From assembly GCA_028866785.1 (NCBI GenBank), contig JAGWHN010000002.1, positions 1 through 64,000 of the forward strand: DNA of 64,000 bases, read 5' to 3'. The notes beneath the pieces are model-generated. The model saw only the letters and a list, made by a program, of their open reading frames with translations. It was not told the origin of the DNA and did not search any database. Source of the DNA: Microcaldota archaeon. Lineage in GTDB: Archaea; Micrarchaeota; Micrarchaeia; Micrarchaeales; CABMGC01. The position numbers and the translations under genes were made by a program. This document shows, piece by piece, positions 8,326-16,969 of this stretch. Numbering within the stretch: position 1 is the first letter of the stretch; each line of letters begins with the position of its first letter.

Positions 8326-8841
8326 TTGCAGCAAATATTGATACCCCTAAAGAGAGCCAAACTCCTCACCTCTGACAAGGAGCTTCTTGCCTCAATCTCG
8401 AAGAGGCTCCAGTGCGAGATCAGGGTAGAGGACGAGAACACTGTCATCCTCGAGGGGGAGGCGTACGAGGAGTACAACGCGAAGAACGTGATCGCGGCGT
8501 TTGGCAGGGGCTTTGACCTAAACCAGGCATACACCCTTCTAACCGAGGACTACTTCTTCACCTCGATTAGCTTCAAGGAGCTCTTCAAGACAAAGGACCA
8601 GATTTCAAGGGTGAAGGCAAGGATAATAGGGAGGGACGGAAAGACCAAGGAATACATAGAATCCGTCAGCGGGGCAAAGCTTTGCATATACGACAATACG
8701 GTTAGCATGATAGGCACAATCGAGCAGACAAAGATAGCAAATGTTGCACTTCAGATCCTCCTTGAAGGGGGAACGCATAAAAAGGCATACAGGATAATGG
8801 AAAAGGCAAGGCGTGAGAGCAGGGAAAGGGTGATGTTATAG
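8326..8841 (+). CDS. KH-domain protein, archaeal Pno1/Dim2 homologue
   Basis: Two-KH-domain RNA-binding protein related to eukaryotic Pno1 (Dim2/Krr1 family), which binds the 3' end of small-subunit rRNA during 40S assembly. The second KH carries the RNA-gripping loop in RIIGRDGKTKEYIE (GxxG form GRDG, about residue 105); the first is degenerate, as in Pno1. The 171-aa length is normal. TTG 8326 is the first possible start because an in-frame TAG immediately precedes it. The stop TAG (8839-8841) overlaps the proposed ATA start of TopoVI-B. Krr1/Pno1-like genes are commonly neighbours of Top6B in archaea, which supports the call. Confidence 0.88.
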   Translation: MQQILIPLKRAKLLTSDKELLASISKRLQCEIRVEDENTVILEGEAYEEYNAKNVIAAFGRGFDLNQAYTLLTEDYFFTSISFKELFKTKDQISRVKARIIGRDGKTKEYIESVSGAKLCIYDNTVSMIGTIEQTKIANVALQILLEGGTHKKAYRIMEKARRESRERVML

Positions 8842-10463
8842 CGGCGGAGAAGAAAGTATCGGCAGAGGAGATCTTCAAGGAGTTCAAGGAGCACTCGATA
8901 TCGGAGTTCTTCAGGAAGAACAGGCAGATGCTCGGCTTTGCGGGAAAGGTAAGGTCGCTCACAACAGTGGTCCATGAATACGTGACAAACACGCTTGACG
9001 CGTGCGAAGAGGCAGGAATCCTACCGACGATAACCGTGGAGATAAAGGACAACGGGGAGGAAAGGTGCATCGTCAAGGTCACAGACAACGGGCCCGGAAT
9101 CCCAAAGAAGCTGATTGGGAAGGCGCTTGCGAATGTTCTCTCAGGCACAAAGTTCCACAGATACATGCAGCAAAGGGGGCAGCAGGGAATCGGGGCGGCC
9201 GGATGCACACTATTTTCGCAGATAACAACGGGAAAGAAGATCCATATCAAGTCGGGGACAGGAAAGGAGGTCTACGAGTGCGACCTTGGGATAAACATAA
9301 AGGACAACAAGCCTGAGATTGAGAACTTAGTCGACCTTCCAAAGAGCAACTTCAGGGGGCTAATGGTCCAGGCGGAGTTTGGCGGCGTAAAATATGAGAA
9401 CAGCGACCACGGCGTCTACGAGTACCTAAAGAGGACCGCCCTCACAAATCCGCACATACAGATCACGCTTATAGGGCCTGATGGGAAGGAAATTTCACTT
9501 CCAAGATCGGTCAATGAGATGCCAAAGAGGCCAAAGCAGATAAAGCCGCATCCTCTTGGGCTTGAGTCAAGCGACCTGCTCGACTTTGCGCATGTAACAA
9601 ACTCAAGCAAGATCTCCTCGTTCCTGATCGACTCTTTTGCAAGGGTCACGCCAAACAAGGTTGCGGAAATAAAGGAGCTCTGCCCAAAGATTGACCTCTC
9701 AAAGCCTCCAAAGGAGCTAACATGGGACGAGGCGCAGGAGCTGATTGCCACATTCAAGAAGATCAAGTGGATCGCCCCGGAGATGGATTCGCTCTCAACA
9801 ATCGGCGAGAAGCAGATTGAGGCGGCGATAAAGAACATACTAAATCCTGAGTTCATGTCTGTTGTCGAGCGAAAGTCCAAGGTCTTCAGGGGCGGGATCC
9901 CGTTTGTAGTTGAGGTAGGGATTGCATACGGAGGAAACGCAGGGAAGACAACCGAAAATGGCGCAGGTGGAAGCATACTTAGGTTTGCAAACAAGGTTCC
10001 GCTCCTATTCGATGGGGGAACGTGCGGAATCTCAGAGGCGATAAGGGGCCTACAGTGGAAGAGATACAACATCGACGACTTTGAGAAGTCACCGATAAGC
10101 ATACTAGTCAGCGTCTGCTCCGTATACGTTCCGTACTCCGGCGTCGGAAAACAGTCCGTTGCGCAGGAGGAGGAGATAATGGAGGAGGTCAGGCTCTCTG
10201 TGATGGACGCGCTTAGGATCCTACAGAGGTACCTAAGCGGCGTGAAGAGCAGGACGACTGCAGAGACGAAGTACAAGACGATCATGAGATACGTGAGCCA
10301 ACTCTCAAGCGATTTGGGGGAGCTTACGGAGCTCAAGAGCGCGGACATCGAGAATTCGCTAAAGTCACTTATTGAAAAGAAGTACAGCAAGCTCTTTGGC
10401 CAGGACGAGGCGCAAGAGGAAGAGCCTATCAAAGCCTCAAAGGAGGAAGCGGAAGAGGCCTAA
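8838..10463 (+). CDS. top6B: DNA topoisomerase VI subunit B, apparent AUA start
   Basis: ATP-binding subunit of type IIB topoisomerase VI, which with subunit A passes one duplex through another to relax and decatenate DNA. The GHKL (Bergerat) fold shows the N-box EYVTNTLDACEEAG, the G1 motif VTDNGPGIP and the glycine lid RGQQGIGAAG; an H2TH and transducer domain follow. The first ATG (8928) would delete the conserved strap segment SISEFFRKNRQMLGF. In frame, no ATG, GTG or TTG exists between the upstream stop (8814-8816) and 8928, but ATA at 8838 is preceded by GGTGA with a 4-nt spacer and gives a normal 541-aa protein beginning AAEKKVSAEEIFKEF. The A subunit is not in the window. Confidence 0.9.
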   Translation: MAAEKKVSAEEIFKEFKEHSISEFFRKNRQMLGFAGKVRSLTTVVHEYVTNTLDACEEAGILPTITVEIKDNGEERCIVKVTDNGPGIPKKLIGKALANVLSGTKFHRYMQQRGQQGIGAAGCTLFSQITTGKKIHIKSGTGKEVYECDLGINIKDNKPEIENLVDLPKSNFRGLMVQAEFGGVKYENSDHGVYEYLKRTALTNPHIQITLIGPDGKEISLPRSVNEMPKRPKQIKPHPLGLESSDLLDFAHVTNSSKISSFLIDSFARVTPNKVAEIKELCPKIDLSKPPKELTWDEAQELIATFKKIKWIAPEMDSLSTIGEKQIEAAIKNILNPEFMSVVERKSKVFRGGIPFVVEVGIAYGGNAGKTTENGAGGSILRFANKVPLLFDGGTCGISEAIRGLQWKRYNIDDFEKSPISILVSVCSVYVPYSGVGKQSVAQEEEIMEEVRLSVMDALRILQRYLSGVKSRTTAETKYKTIMRYVSQLSSDLGELTELKSADIENSLKSLIEKKYSKLFGQDEAQEEEPIKASKEEAEEA

Positions 10464-10470
10464 TCAAATC

Positions 10471-12849
10471 CTAGAAAACTATCTGGTCAAGCGCATTCGC
10501 CTCAACCAGTCTTATGTATCCGTATGAGATTCCGATCTTCAGCATCTCGGCCTCGCTTCCATACGACTTGTATATCTTGTCAGTGTAGGCAAGCAGCTTC
10601 TCCTCATCCGCAAACACTATGTAGGTCTTGAATTCGGAGTTGACGTCAATTTTCTTCACCCCTGAGATGCTGGAGTAGATGGCGACGTGGGTCTGGGCGC
10701 CGCCCTTGCTAAGCACGATGTCTGCGGCCTCGCTCGATCCTATCTCCGTGAAGAGGATTGCGTGCCCCACCGAGTAGTCCCTTATCCTCCTGAAGATGGA
10801 GAGGTACTCGATGTCATAGCCTGAGTCCGTGGTCCACCTTTTTGGGGCGTAGTATCCTCCCGAGGTTACTATCTCGCCATCAAGCGCGAGCTTGTTCATT
10901 ATCATCGCAGCATTCTGTATTGTTATCGCTACAGGGATGTTGTTGTACCTTATGTTCCCCCCTATCCCGCTTTTTAGCTCCTCAAGCGTGAGCGGCATGT
11001 ACTTCCAATGATATGCGAAGTTCACCTTGTCAAAGACGCCGAGTATCTCGCTCCTGCTTATCTTTACATTGAACTTCTTAGCCTCATGGAACTCTGGCAC
11101 ATCGATGTAGTACTCGTCCCTGTTCGGCGGCTTCACTATCAGGTTCAGTATTATGATTGCAAGCCCCACGATCACGAACTCGATGTATATTGTAGGTATG
11201 TTGAGCACCTGCTGGATATTTGTGGTCGTGTAGCTGTATCTGGTCCCGAACATCACCAGGTTGAATGTCTCGCTGCCGTACCCTATCACCGTTCCCTTCG
11301 GGAGCGAGTAGGTTATCAGGCCATTTGTGATATTCCCGCTCTCCTTGTAGGCCCCGTTTATGTCAATCGAGTATGAGGCGTTTGTTATCGCAATGTTGTT
11401 GCTCCTAACGAGAAATGAGAAGGTGCCGTTCCTGAAATTCAGGCTCACTGGGGTGAGCACCACGTTTGTCACATTGAAGATTGCGCTTGAGTAGTACTTG
11501 TTGTAGAAATTCTTGAGCACCGCAATGTATGTTCCGCTCGGGAGCTGGAATGTATAGTACTTTATTATGTCAATGTTGGAGGTCGTGTTGAAGAATGGGA
11601 TCGGTATGCCCGCGACAAAAGTGAGGTTTCGGGTGTAGAGGTCTATGTGCGGAACTACAAGCTGCGGCTTGATTGAGTTCACGTTAATCTCAACGCCTAT
11701 TGGAACGCTTTGCGTCTGGCCCAGATATGGCTGCATCGAAAGCGTGCCGTTTGAGATGAAAGGTATCCTGATCGGTATGTCCCTTTCTATGTAATCAGTT
11801 GCATTGTAGACTATCGCGGTCACGAGCCCATAGGAAGAGTTTAGTGTCTTCCCCGCGGTGCTTCTATTGTATGCGACGGTGGTGTTGAGCCCCTGTATTC
11901 CAATTGTGCCGCTCGATGGCAGGCCAAGCTGGTAGATCCCTTCGGCGCTTGGCGAGAGCCAGACCCTCGTGCTGATCGTCTTTGCGATATCAAACGCAAT
12001 CGCGCTCGTATTCGCCCATCCAGATTTTTGCGTATTGGAGAAGCTGACCACCGAGCCGTTGAATGTGTTCACGTACGAAGCATATCCATAGTAATCCCCT
12101 GCCCCTAACCTGAATGTCGGTTTGGAAAAGTACGATACCACCGAGCTAGCATTCCTGTTCAGGAACGGTAGGGTCACAAGCCCCGCCGAGTTGAGCTGGG
12201 AGACCGTCAAATTAGAGTTGGAAAATATCACCCCTCCTGGGCCAGAGCTCCTTGAGAAGTTGGTTCCGATGTAAAAAACCGTGTCGCTTGAGTTGAGCAG
12301 GTCTAGTATCCCCGTGCTCCCGTTAAGAGTGAATACCGAGTTCGGGAGCATATAAACCGGGAGAAGCCCGGATGGAACTATGACTATCGAGTTGTGCGGC
12401 ACCTTTGATAGCTGGTTTGGATTTATGTAGCTGAGCGTGCTCGCCTTTGTTATTAGCCCGAATCTTTTCAGCGCTGCGCTCACATTTGCAAAGAGCGCGC
12501 TGTCGCTGTAGCACTGGTAGCAGTAGTTCGTGGTGTTTAGGTAGTAAATGTTCGGAAGAGGGTTCCTTGAATAAAGGTCAAGAAAGATGTAGAGGTAGGT
12601 CGCGTTCCTTGATGCGTACTTTGTTATGGCATAGGGCGCCAGGTACTGCGCGTTGTCGTAAGTCGAGATGCCGCTTGCAGTGACCGAGAAGTTGAAGCTT
12701 ATCGGCCCGGAAACAGGCACATTCGCCTGCGCCTCAATGGCGCCGAACGCGCTCTGGGTGTACCAGACTATGCCCCCCAAAATCAGTATGGCAATCACAA
12801 TGGGCACTGCTATTACGGCAAGCCCTAATTTTTTTGATTTGTCTGCCAT
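10471..12849 (-). CDS. Large membrane-anchored exoprotein with cytoplasmic tail
   Basis: 792 residues. An N-terminal membrane helix (about 10-32, LAVIAVPIVIAILILGG) is followed by a 510-residue segment rich in Asn, Ser, Thr and Tyr with many N-x-S/T sequons, as expected outside the cell. A second helix (about 545-568, EFVIVGLAIIILNLIV) leads to a soluble tail of about 220 residues with mixed alpha/beta character (KFNVKISRSEILGVFDKVN...). The tail contains GGYYAPKRWTTDSGYD and a C-terminal HIRLVE-like segment. It is the last gene of the long minus-strand cluster that encodes the secretion-like machine. No family recognised; a sensor or structural scaffold coupling outside to inside is a guess. 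Confidence 0.6.
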   Translation of the reverse strand: MADKSKKLGLAVIAVPIVIAILILGGIVWYTQSAFGAIEAQANVPVSGPISFNFSVTASGISTYDNAQYLAPYAITKYASRNATYLYIFLDLYSRNPLPNIYYLNTTNYCYQCYSDSALFANVSAALKRFGLITKASTLSYINPNQLSKVPHNSIVIVPSGLLPVYMLPNSVFTLNGSTGILDLLNSSDTVFYIGTNFSRSSGPGGVIFSNSNLTVSQLNSAGLVTLPFLNRNASSVVSYFSKPTFRLGAGDYYGYASYVNTFNGSVVSFSNTQKSGWANTSAIAFDIAKTISTRVWLSPSAEGIYQLGLPSSGTIGIQGLNTTVAYNRSTAGKTLNSSYGLVTAIVYNATDYIERDIPIRIPFISNGTLSMQPYLGQTQSVPIGVEINVNSIKPQLVVPHIDLYTRNLTFVAGIPIPFFNTTSNIDIIKYYTFQLPSGTYIAVLKNFYNKYYSSAIFNVTNVVLTPVSLNFRNGTFSFLVRSNNIAITNASYSIDINGAYKESGNITNGLITYSLPKGTVIGYGSETFNLVMFGTRYSYTTTNIQQVLNIPTIYIEFVIVGLAIIILNLIVKPPNRDEYYIDVPEFHEAKKFNVKISRSEILGVFDKVNFAYHWKYMPLTLEELKSGIGGNIRYNNIPVAITIQNAAMIMNKLALDGEIVTSGGYYAPKRWTTDSGYDIEYLSIFRRIRDYSVGHAILFTEIGSSEAADIVLSKGGAQTHVAIYSSISGVKKIDVNSEFKTYIVFADEEKLLAYTDKIYKSYGSEAEMLKIGISYGYIRLVEANALDQIVF

Positions 12850-12869
12850 TTGATCAGTCGCCTATTACT

Positions 12870-13019
12870 TCACTCAACCTTGTTTCTCTTCAAAATGTAT
12901 TTGTCGACGAACTTCTCCATGAACTGCGAGATTGCGTTGGTGTTCTGGTTGACCCTCTTTAGCACATTGTACACCTTTACGTACCTGAACTTCCTGTTTA
13001 CGGTGGCTGAGTATTTCAC
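12870..13019 (-). CDS. Basic 49-aa protein in the secretion-like cluster
   Basis: GTG (13019-13017) to TGA (12872-12870), 49 codons, with a Shine-Dalgarno AGTGG four bases before the start that overlaps the stop of the upstream coiled-coil gene. The product is basic and helical (KYSATVNRKFRYVKVYN at the start, KFVDKYILKRNKVE at the end) with no cysteines or membrane helix. Codon use matches its neighbours. Placement between two cluster genes suggests a small accessory or assembly factor. No family recognised. Confidence 0.65.
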   Translation of the reverse strand: MKYSATVNRKFRYVKVYNVLKRVNQNTNAISQFMEKFVDKYILKRNKVE

Positions 13020-13026
13020 ATTACCA

Positions 13027-13749
13027 CTAGTTCTTCAGTTCTACGTATCCAAGCGAGACCATCCTGTCCAGTATCTGCTCGATCCTCGGCGCGGCAATCT
13101 TGTAGTTGCCCGCAAATTCGACTATGTCTATTGAGTTGTTGTGCGTTTCTATCCAGTCCTGCACCATTGCCATGAGCGCCTCGTCAGAGTAGGTCTGCAG
13201 CGCCTTTAGCTGCGCAGTCAGCTGCTTGTTCTCGACATCAAACTGGGTTGTCTGGATCGTGAGGTTCCTATTTGCCGCGGAGAGCTCTATATTGAGCCTC
13301 CTCATCTCCCTGTACTCGGAGAGCAGCGAATCGTACTTGTTGAAGAGCGTGCTGTAGCTTTGGGATAGGCTGCCAAGCATCTCGTCGATTGATGAGTCTA
13401 TGTACTGCATGAACTTGACATTGTCTATCTGATAAGTCTCGTAGATTATCGAGAGCACAGATGCAAGGTTCTTTATCACGTAGAGCCTCCTGAGCTTCTC
13501 GCTTGTGTCGGGTGCAATCGAGTAGACAACCTTGACCGAGTCCGCCTTTATTGTAATGAGGTAGAAAAGGAAGGGTTTCTTCTTGATGTTTCTGCTCTCA
13601 ACCTTTGCGAGCTCAAGCTCGTCCCCGTTTATCTTCACAGAAAAAAATGGTATCTCGGAGAGCTTTTGCCTTGTCTGTTCAAGCGTGCCGAGAAGCTTTC
13701 CGGAGAAGCTTATTTCCTCAACTTTTGGCACAATTTCCTCGTCAGGCAA
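13027..13749 (-). CDS. Coiled-coil protein with C-terminal helix-turn-helix-like domain
   Basis: 240 residues. Residues 15-90 are an alpha/beta domain (SFSGKLLGTLEQTRQKL, FLFYLITIKADSVKVVYSI), residues about 95-185 form a long coiled coil (SLLSEYREMRRLNIELSAANRNL region), and residues 190-240 look like a small winged helix ending GNYKIAAPRIEQILDRMVS. TTG 13749 is the start: it has AGTGA with a 4-nt spacer. It is the first gene after a clear promoter and precedes the 49-aa and 792-aa genes. A cytoplasmic scaffold or regulator of the cluster is possible; no homologous family is recognised. Confidence 0.65.
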   Translation of the reverse strand: MPDEEIVPKVEEISFSGKLLGTLEQTRQKLSEIPFFSVKINGDELELAKVESRNIKKKPFLFYLITIKADSVKVVYSIAPDTSEKLRRLYVIKNLASVLSIIYETYQIDNVKFMQYIDSSIDEMLGSLSQSYSTLFNKYDSLLSEYREMRRLNIELSAANRNLTIQTTQFDVENKQLTAQLKALQTYSDEALMAMVQDWIETHNNSIDIVEFAGNYKIAAPRIEQILDRMVSLGYVELKN

Positions 13750-13781
13750 CCCATCACTCTCTTGATAATGAGCTATACTAC

Positions 13782-13801
13782 CTATTAAATATATTTATTA
13801 G
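13782..13801 (-). promoter_or_regulatory. Promoter of the coiled-coil / 49-aa / 792-aa gene group
   Basis: On the minus strand a long TATA element AATAAATATATTTAATAG lies about 43 bp before the TTG start at 13749, predicting a leader of roughly 18 nt that includes the AGTGA ribosome-binding site. It splits the secretion-like cluster into at least two transcription units. Confidence 0.6.
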
Positions 13802-13833
13802 TTCTCATTTGCCTTTTTGCCCAATCTACGAGA

Positions 13834-14295
13834 TTATTTTGGCGAAACTGCGGTTATTTTCGGGGCGTAGGTCAGCAGGGACATTAGGTAGAGGAAGACA
13901 ACCACCAATATTGCGGCGAGAATGCTCCAGATTGCCGGGGAGATTATCACCCCTAATACAGCAAAGATGACGCCTATTGCAAGATATCTCATCTGCCTGG
14001 ACTCGTATCCCTTCCTTGAGGCCTCATATCCTGCCCTTTCGACCCATTCGCTTGGATGCCTGCCCGCATCCTCCATCACAACTACGGGATAATCCTTCTT
14101 CCCTGCGCTTTGCGCGGCAGACTTGGTCGCATGCGCGTGCTTTGGGTAGCACTCCTTGCACCAAACAAGTTTGCTATTATTTACCTTCATTCCAAGTTTT
14201 TCCTTTGCGAAGCGCAATCCCCGTATTACTCCGTCTATCTCTATCGGAAGCCCTGCCTTTTTATTCCCGCAACAAACACAAACACCATTCGCCAT
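13834..14295 (-). CDS. Zinc-ribbon protein with two C-terminal membrane helices
   Basis: 153 residues. The N terminus has CVCCGNKKAG and, 35 residues on, WCKECYPKH: two CxxC pairs that form a zinc ribbon and must face the cytoplasm to bind metal. Residues 105-145 contain two hydrophobic helices in close succession (YLAIGVIFAVLGVIISPA, ILAAILVVVFLYLMSLL) that form a membrane hairpin. The N terminus would thus be cytoplasmic and anchored. It lies just downstream of the ATPase and its helical partner, so an accessory role in the membrane machine is inferred. No named family recognised. Confidence 0.65.
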   Translation of the reverse strand: MANGVCVCCGNKKAGLPIEIDGVIRGLRFAKEKLGMKVNNSKLVWCKECYPKHAHATKSAAQSAGKKDYPVVVMEDAGRHPSEWVERAGYEASRKGYESRQMRYLAIGVIFAVLGVIISPAIWSILAAILVVVFLYLMSLLTYAPKITAVSPK

Positions 14296-14299
14296 AAAC

Positions 14300-14596
14300 T
14301 CACTCTACTGTTAGCACCACTATCTTACCGAAGGTCTCGTTAATCTTCTCCTCGTCAAGCGCGTTGAATATCTCGGTTATGCTTATGTCGTCAATCCCCA
14401 TCCTCCTGAACACATTTGTGACATCAGCCTGCTTGAGCCCCACCTTCTGGAGCATACCTGCAAATGATACCGCGTTCACGTGCCTGTGCAGGCGATTTAG
14501 GTTCGCCTCAAGCTCGTCTATCGTCTTGTCGCTAACCTTAAGCATCGTGAGCATCTTCTTTAGCTCAAGCCTGTTTACAACGAATGTCGCTCCCAA
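14300..14596 (-). CDS. Helical repeat protein related to the tail of the VirB4-like ATPase
   Basis: 98 residues made of short helix pairs: ELKKMLTMLKVSDKTIDELEA, then AGMLQKVGLKQADVTNVFRR, then MGIDDISITEIFNALDEE. The same pattern (helix, ...LLRSIGMQDMVITRAF) closes the ATPase encoded immediately upstream, so the two probably arose from one module. The start is TTG 14596 with CGTGA four bases upstream, overlapping the ATPase stop (14601). Tight coupling to the ATPase suggests a bound partner or regulator. No catalytic residues are visible. Confidence 0.65.
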   Translation of the reverse strand: MGATFVVNRLELKKMLTMLKVSDKTIDELEANLNRLHRHVNAVSFAGMLQKVGLKQADVTNVFRRMGIDDISITEIFNALDEEKINETFGKIVVLTVE

Positions 14597-14600
14597 ATTA

Positions 14601-16109
14601 TCACGTCGCTATGTAGGTGAAAGCCCTTGTTATCACCATGTCCTGCATTCCTATGCTCCTTAACAGTATTATAATATTCTGCTTCTCCACCTTCAGCTCG
14701 TTTAGCACCTGTATGAGCCCGCGGATGTCTATCTGCCTGCTCTTGTCGTCAAGCCTCTTGAAGACGTTCTCGATCACCTCGATTCCTATGTTGCTCTCGA
14801 TGAGCTTGTTTCTAAGGTCGATCTTCTCGAAGTAGTACTCCTTTGTCATCTCTGGATTCTCAAGCTCGTCCTGGTTTAGTATGTCGCCCACGGAGAGCGT
14901 GTAGACGTCAAGCGGTATCTCCCCGACCACCTTGTCGATAACGAAGATCTCCGGGAACTGAACCGATGTCTGGAAGGACATGTCGATTGCCGCCTGCCCG
15001 ACTCCGAATTTGCTTATCTCCTTTCTTATGAAGTTTGAGTAGTTAAGCGATCCCTGAAGGTAGTTCATGAACTTCTCGAACTTTATCCTCAGTATGATTG
15101 TCGTGCCGACGTTTGAGAAGATTGCCTCGTTGATGTCGGTTGGGTTTTGCGACGCTACGATTAGCCCGAACTGGTATTTCCTTCCCTCTCTCACAATCAT
15201 TACCGCATCGCTTCTCTCGTCGCTTGCCACTTTCCACGCTTCATCTAGCACCACTATCGCGCGAAGCCCCTTTGACGAGCTCCATCCCTCCATTCGCATC
15301 TTCTCCTTTAGCGACTGGAGTATGAAGAGCGCCGCAAGCGCCCTGAAGCTCTCGTCAGGAAGCCCTGAGATGTCAAGGTCCACGAGCCCCGATGAGACGA
15401 GCTTGCCAAGATCAAGCGTGCTCTTTCTTGCAAAGTAGTCCTCTCCCTCACGCGCAAACTGCCTAAGCCTGTATATGGCGTTTTCAAGCTCTGCCGGGTA
15501 CTCATAAGTTCCGTCCTGGAGCTTTTCCTCAAGGAGCGAAATAACATTCTTCAAGGTAGGCGCCTCCTTCTTTGGATCAGGAACCGAAGCGAGGTTGAAT
15601 CCCATGTTTAGATAGGATTGCTCCAGCGCCTCGGTTGTTAGCCTCTTCTGCTCTGGATACTGCGAAATGTCTGTAAGGATCTCAAGGGAGTTTACAATCT
15701 GCTTTGCCCTGTCGAGTGGCTTCATCCCCGAGAGGTCCATGATGTTTAAGTAGTCCCCCTTCGCAAGCGAGATCACCGTGCCGCCGCTCTGCTTGACCCA
15801 GGCCCTGTACTCCCCTGCCCAGTCGATTATGATTGCATTCGTGTTCCAGACGTAGCTTGCACGAATGAGGAAGGTCTTCACGAAGAATGACTTACCTGCC
15901 CCGGTAATTCCCACAACTGCAAGGTGCGGGTTTGTGAGGTTTGCATAAGTCCAGCTAAACGGCGCCTCGAATATCTTTGTGATTCCAATGAAGATAGAAT
16001 TTGTAGGATCGTTTAGGAGGTACTCGTGCGGCGGTTCAGGCGGCCTGCTGAGGAAGACTCGCTTTGCGAGTTCGTTGCTCATCAGGTTTTGCGCCCTTAC
16101 CAAAGTCAT
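14601..16109 (-). CDS. VirB4/HerA-type secretion ATPase
   Basis: P-loop ATPase of the FtsK-HerA-VirB4 superfamily that powers substrate transfer or pilus assembly in type IV secretion and archaeal DNA-import (Ced/Ted) systems. Walker A is GITGAGKS (about 68-75), followed by NAIIIDWAGEYRAW, characteristic of HerA/VirB4. Walker B is AIVVLDEAWK (about 283-292), and VASQNPTDI carries the sensor glutamine. An insertion of about 140 helical residues lies between the two. The last 70 residues are helical repeats like the next gene. The protein starts almost at the ATPase domain; the usual VirB4 N-terminal domain is missing and seems supplied by the two genes upstream. ATG 16109 has GGTGA with a 4-nt spacer. 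Confidence 0.85.
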   Translation of the reverse strand: MTLVRAQNLMSNELAKRVFLSRPPEPPHEYLLNDPTNSIFIGITKIFEAPFSWTYANLTNPHLAVVGITGAGKSFFVKTFLIRASYVWNTNAIIIDWAGEYRAWVKQSGGTVISLAKGDYLNIMDLSGMKPLDRAKQIVNSLEILTDISQYPEQKRLTTEALEQSYLNMGFNLASVPDPKKEAPTLKNVISLLEEKLQDGTYEYPAELENAIYRLRQFAREGEDYFARKSTLDLGKLVSSGLVDLDISGLPDESFRALAALFILQSLKEKMRMEGWSSSKGLRAIVVLDEAWKVASDERSDAVMIVREGRKYQFGLIVASQNPTDINEAIFSNVGTTIILRIKFEKFMNYLQGSLNYSNFIRKEISKFGVGQAAIDMSFQTSVQFPEIFVIDKVVGEIPLDVYTLSVGDILNQDELENPEMTKEYYFEKIDLRNKLIESNIGIEVIENVFKRLDDKSRQIDIRGLIQVLNELKVEKQNIIILLRSIGMQDMVITRAFTYIAT

Positions 16110-16141
16110 ACATTCACCACTCAGTCTAGATTAAAAACACT

Positions 16142-16969
16142 TTACTTCTGCACATTGAAAAGCCCCTCAAGCTCCCCGGCCGTCGTTGGGAGCATGTAGC
16201 CGAATCTGAAGAGGATGTTTAGCTCCCTTCCGACCACCCTGTTTATGCTCAGGTCCATTGAGTTGAAAACCGTCTGGAGCTGGTTCATCTGGTTTGTGAG
16301 CGCGTCCATCGCCGCCTTCTCGCTCACTCCCACCGCGATGCTCTCGATATACATCACGCTCCCAACCGGCCTCTCGCCCGATGAGAGCCTCTCTATCCTT
16401 GACTGAATTATGTTGATCCTCCTCTGGAAGTCATCAATCGTTAGCTGGTTAGGGCTGCCTGCCTGCATCTCCTTTGAGAGCTGGAACTCAAGGAATCCCC
16501 TCTTCCCCTCAAGCTCCTCCCTGTAGCTTTGTATCTCGTTTGCATAGCTTATCGCATGGAACTTGAAGGGGAAGTGCACGTTCATCACTATTCTCTCCCA
16601 CTTGTCTGGCGCGGTTGCGAGCTTTGCCTCCTCTCCCTCCTCAACTCTCTCTGCCGCAAAGACAAAGTTATACACGTTGGCGGTCAGATATCCGGTGGCA
16701 TAGTATAGCCCATTCACATTCTTTATTATGCAGTTCTGGTTCTTTGGGATTATGTAGTTCCTTGCGGCAAGAGTCTTGACCCCCAGCAGTATGGTGAACA
16801 CCGGGAAGATTATGAAGTCTGCATAGTTGAGCACTATGATGAACACCAGCGTCAGGACGCAAAGCGCGCTCGCGACGAGCGATAGCCCGCCGTAGCCTGC
16901 CGAGAAGAAGATCCCTATAAGCGCGACTATGCAGGTGAATCCCAGATAAATTATTGTTTCCTCGTCCAT
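16142..16969 (-). CDS. VirB3-VirB4 N-domain-like membrane protein (copy 2)
   Basis: 275 residues. Two or three hydrophobic helices occupy residues 5-65 (IIYLGFTCIVALIGIFF, ALCVLTLVFIIVLNYADFII), a VirB3/PrgI-like arrangement. A soluble domain follows with NVNGLYYATGYLTANVY, like the first strands of VirB4 N-terminal domains, then a helical part (QRRINIIQSRIERLSSGERP) and an ALTNQMNQL helix. The ATG at 16969 overlaps the stop of its upstream relative (TAATG), so the pair is translationally coupled; the ATPase follows 32 nt later. The inferred role is the membrane anchor of a split VirB4. The relation rests on layout and local similarity, not on a search. Confidence 0.6.
   Translation of the reverse strand: MDEETIIYLGFTCIVALIGIFFSAGYGGLSLVASALCVLTLVFIIVLNYADFIIFPVFTILLGVKTLAARNYIIPKNQNCIIKNVNGLYYATGYLTANVYNFVFAAERVEEGEEAKLATAPDKWERIVMNVHFPFKFHAISYANEIQSYREELEGKRGFLEFQLSKEMQAGSPNQLTIDDFQRRINIIQSRIERLSSGERPVGSVMYIESIAVGVSEKAAMDALTNQMNQLQTVFNSMDLSINRVVGRELNILFRFGYMLPTTAGELEGLFNVQK

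Noticed and set aside
8928..10463. ATG 8928 as the TopoVI-B start
   Set aside because: It removes a conserved N-terminal segment that is encoded in frame immediately upstream and has no ribosome-binding site at proper spacing.
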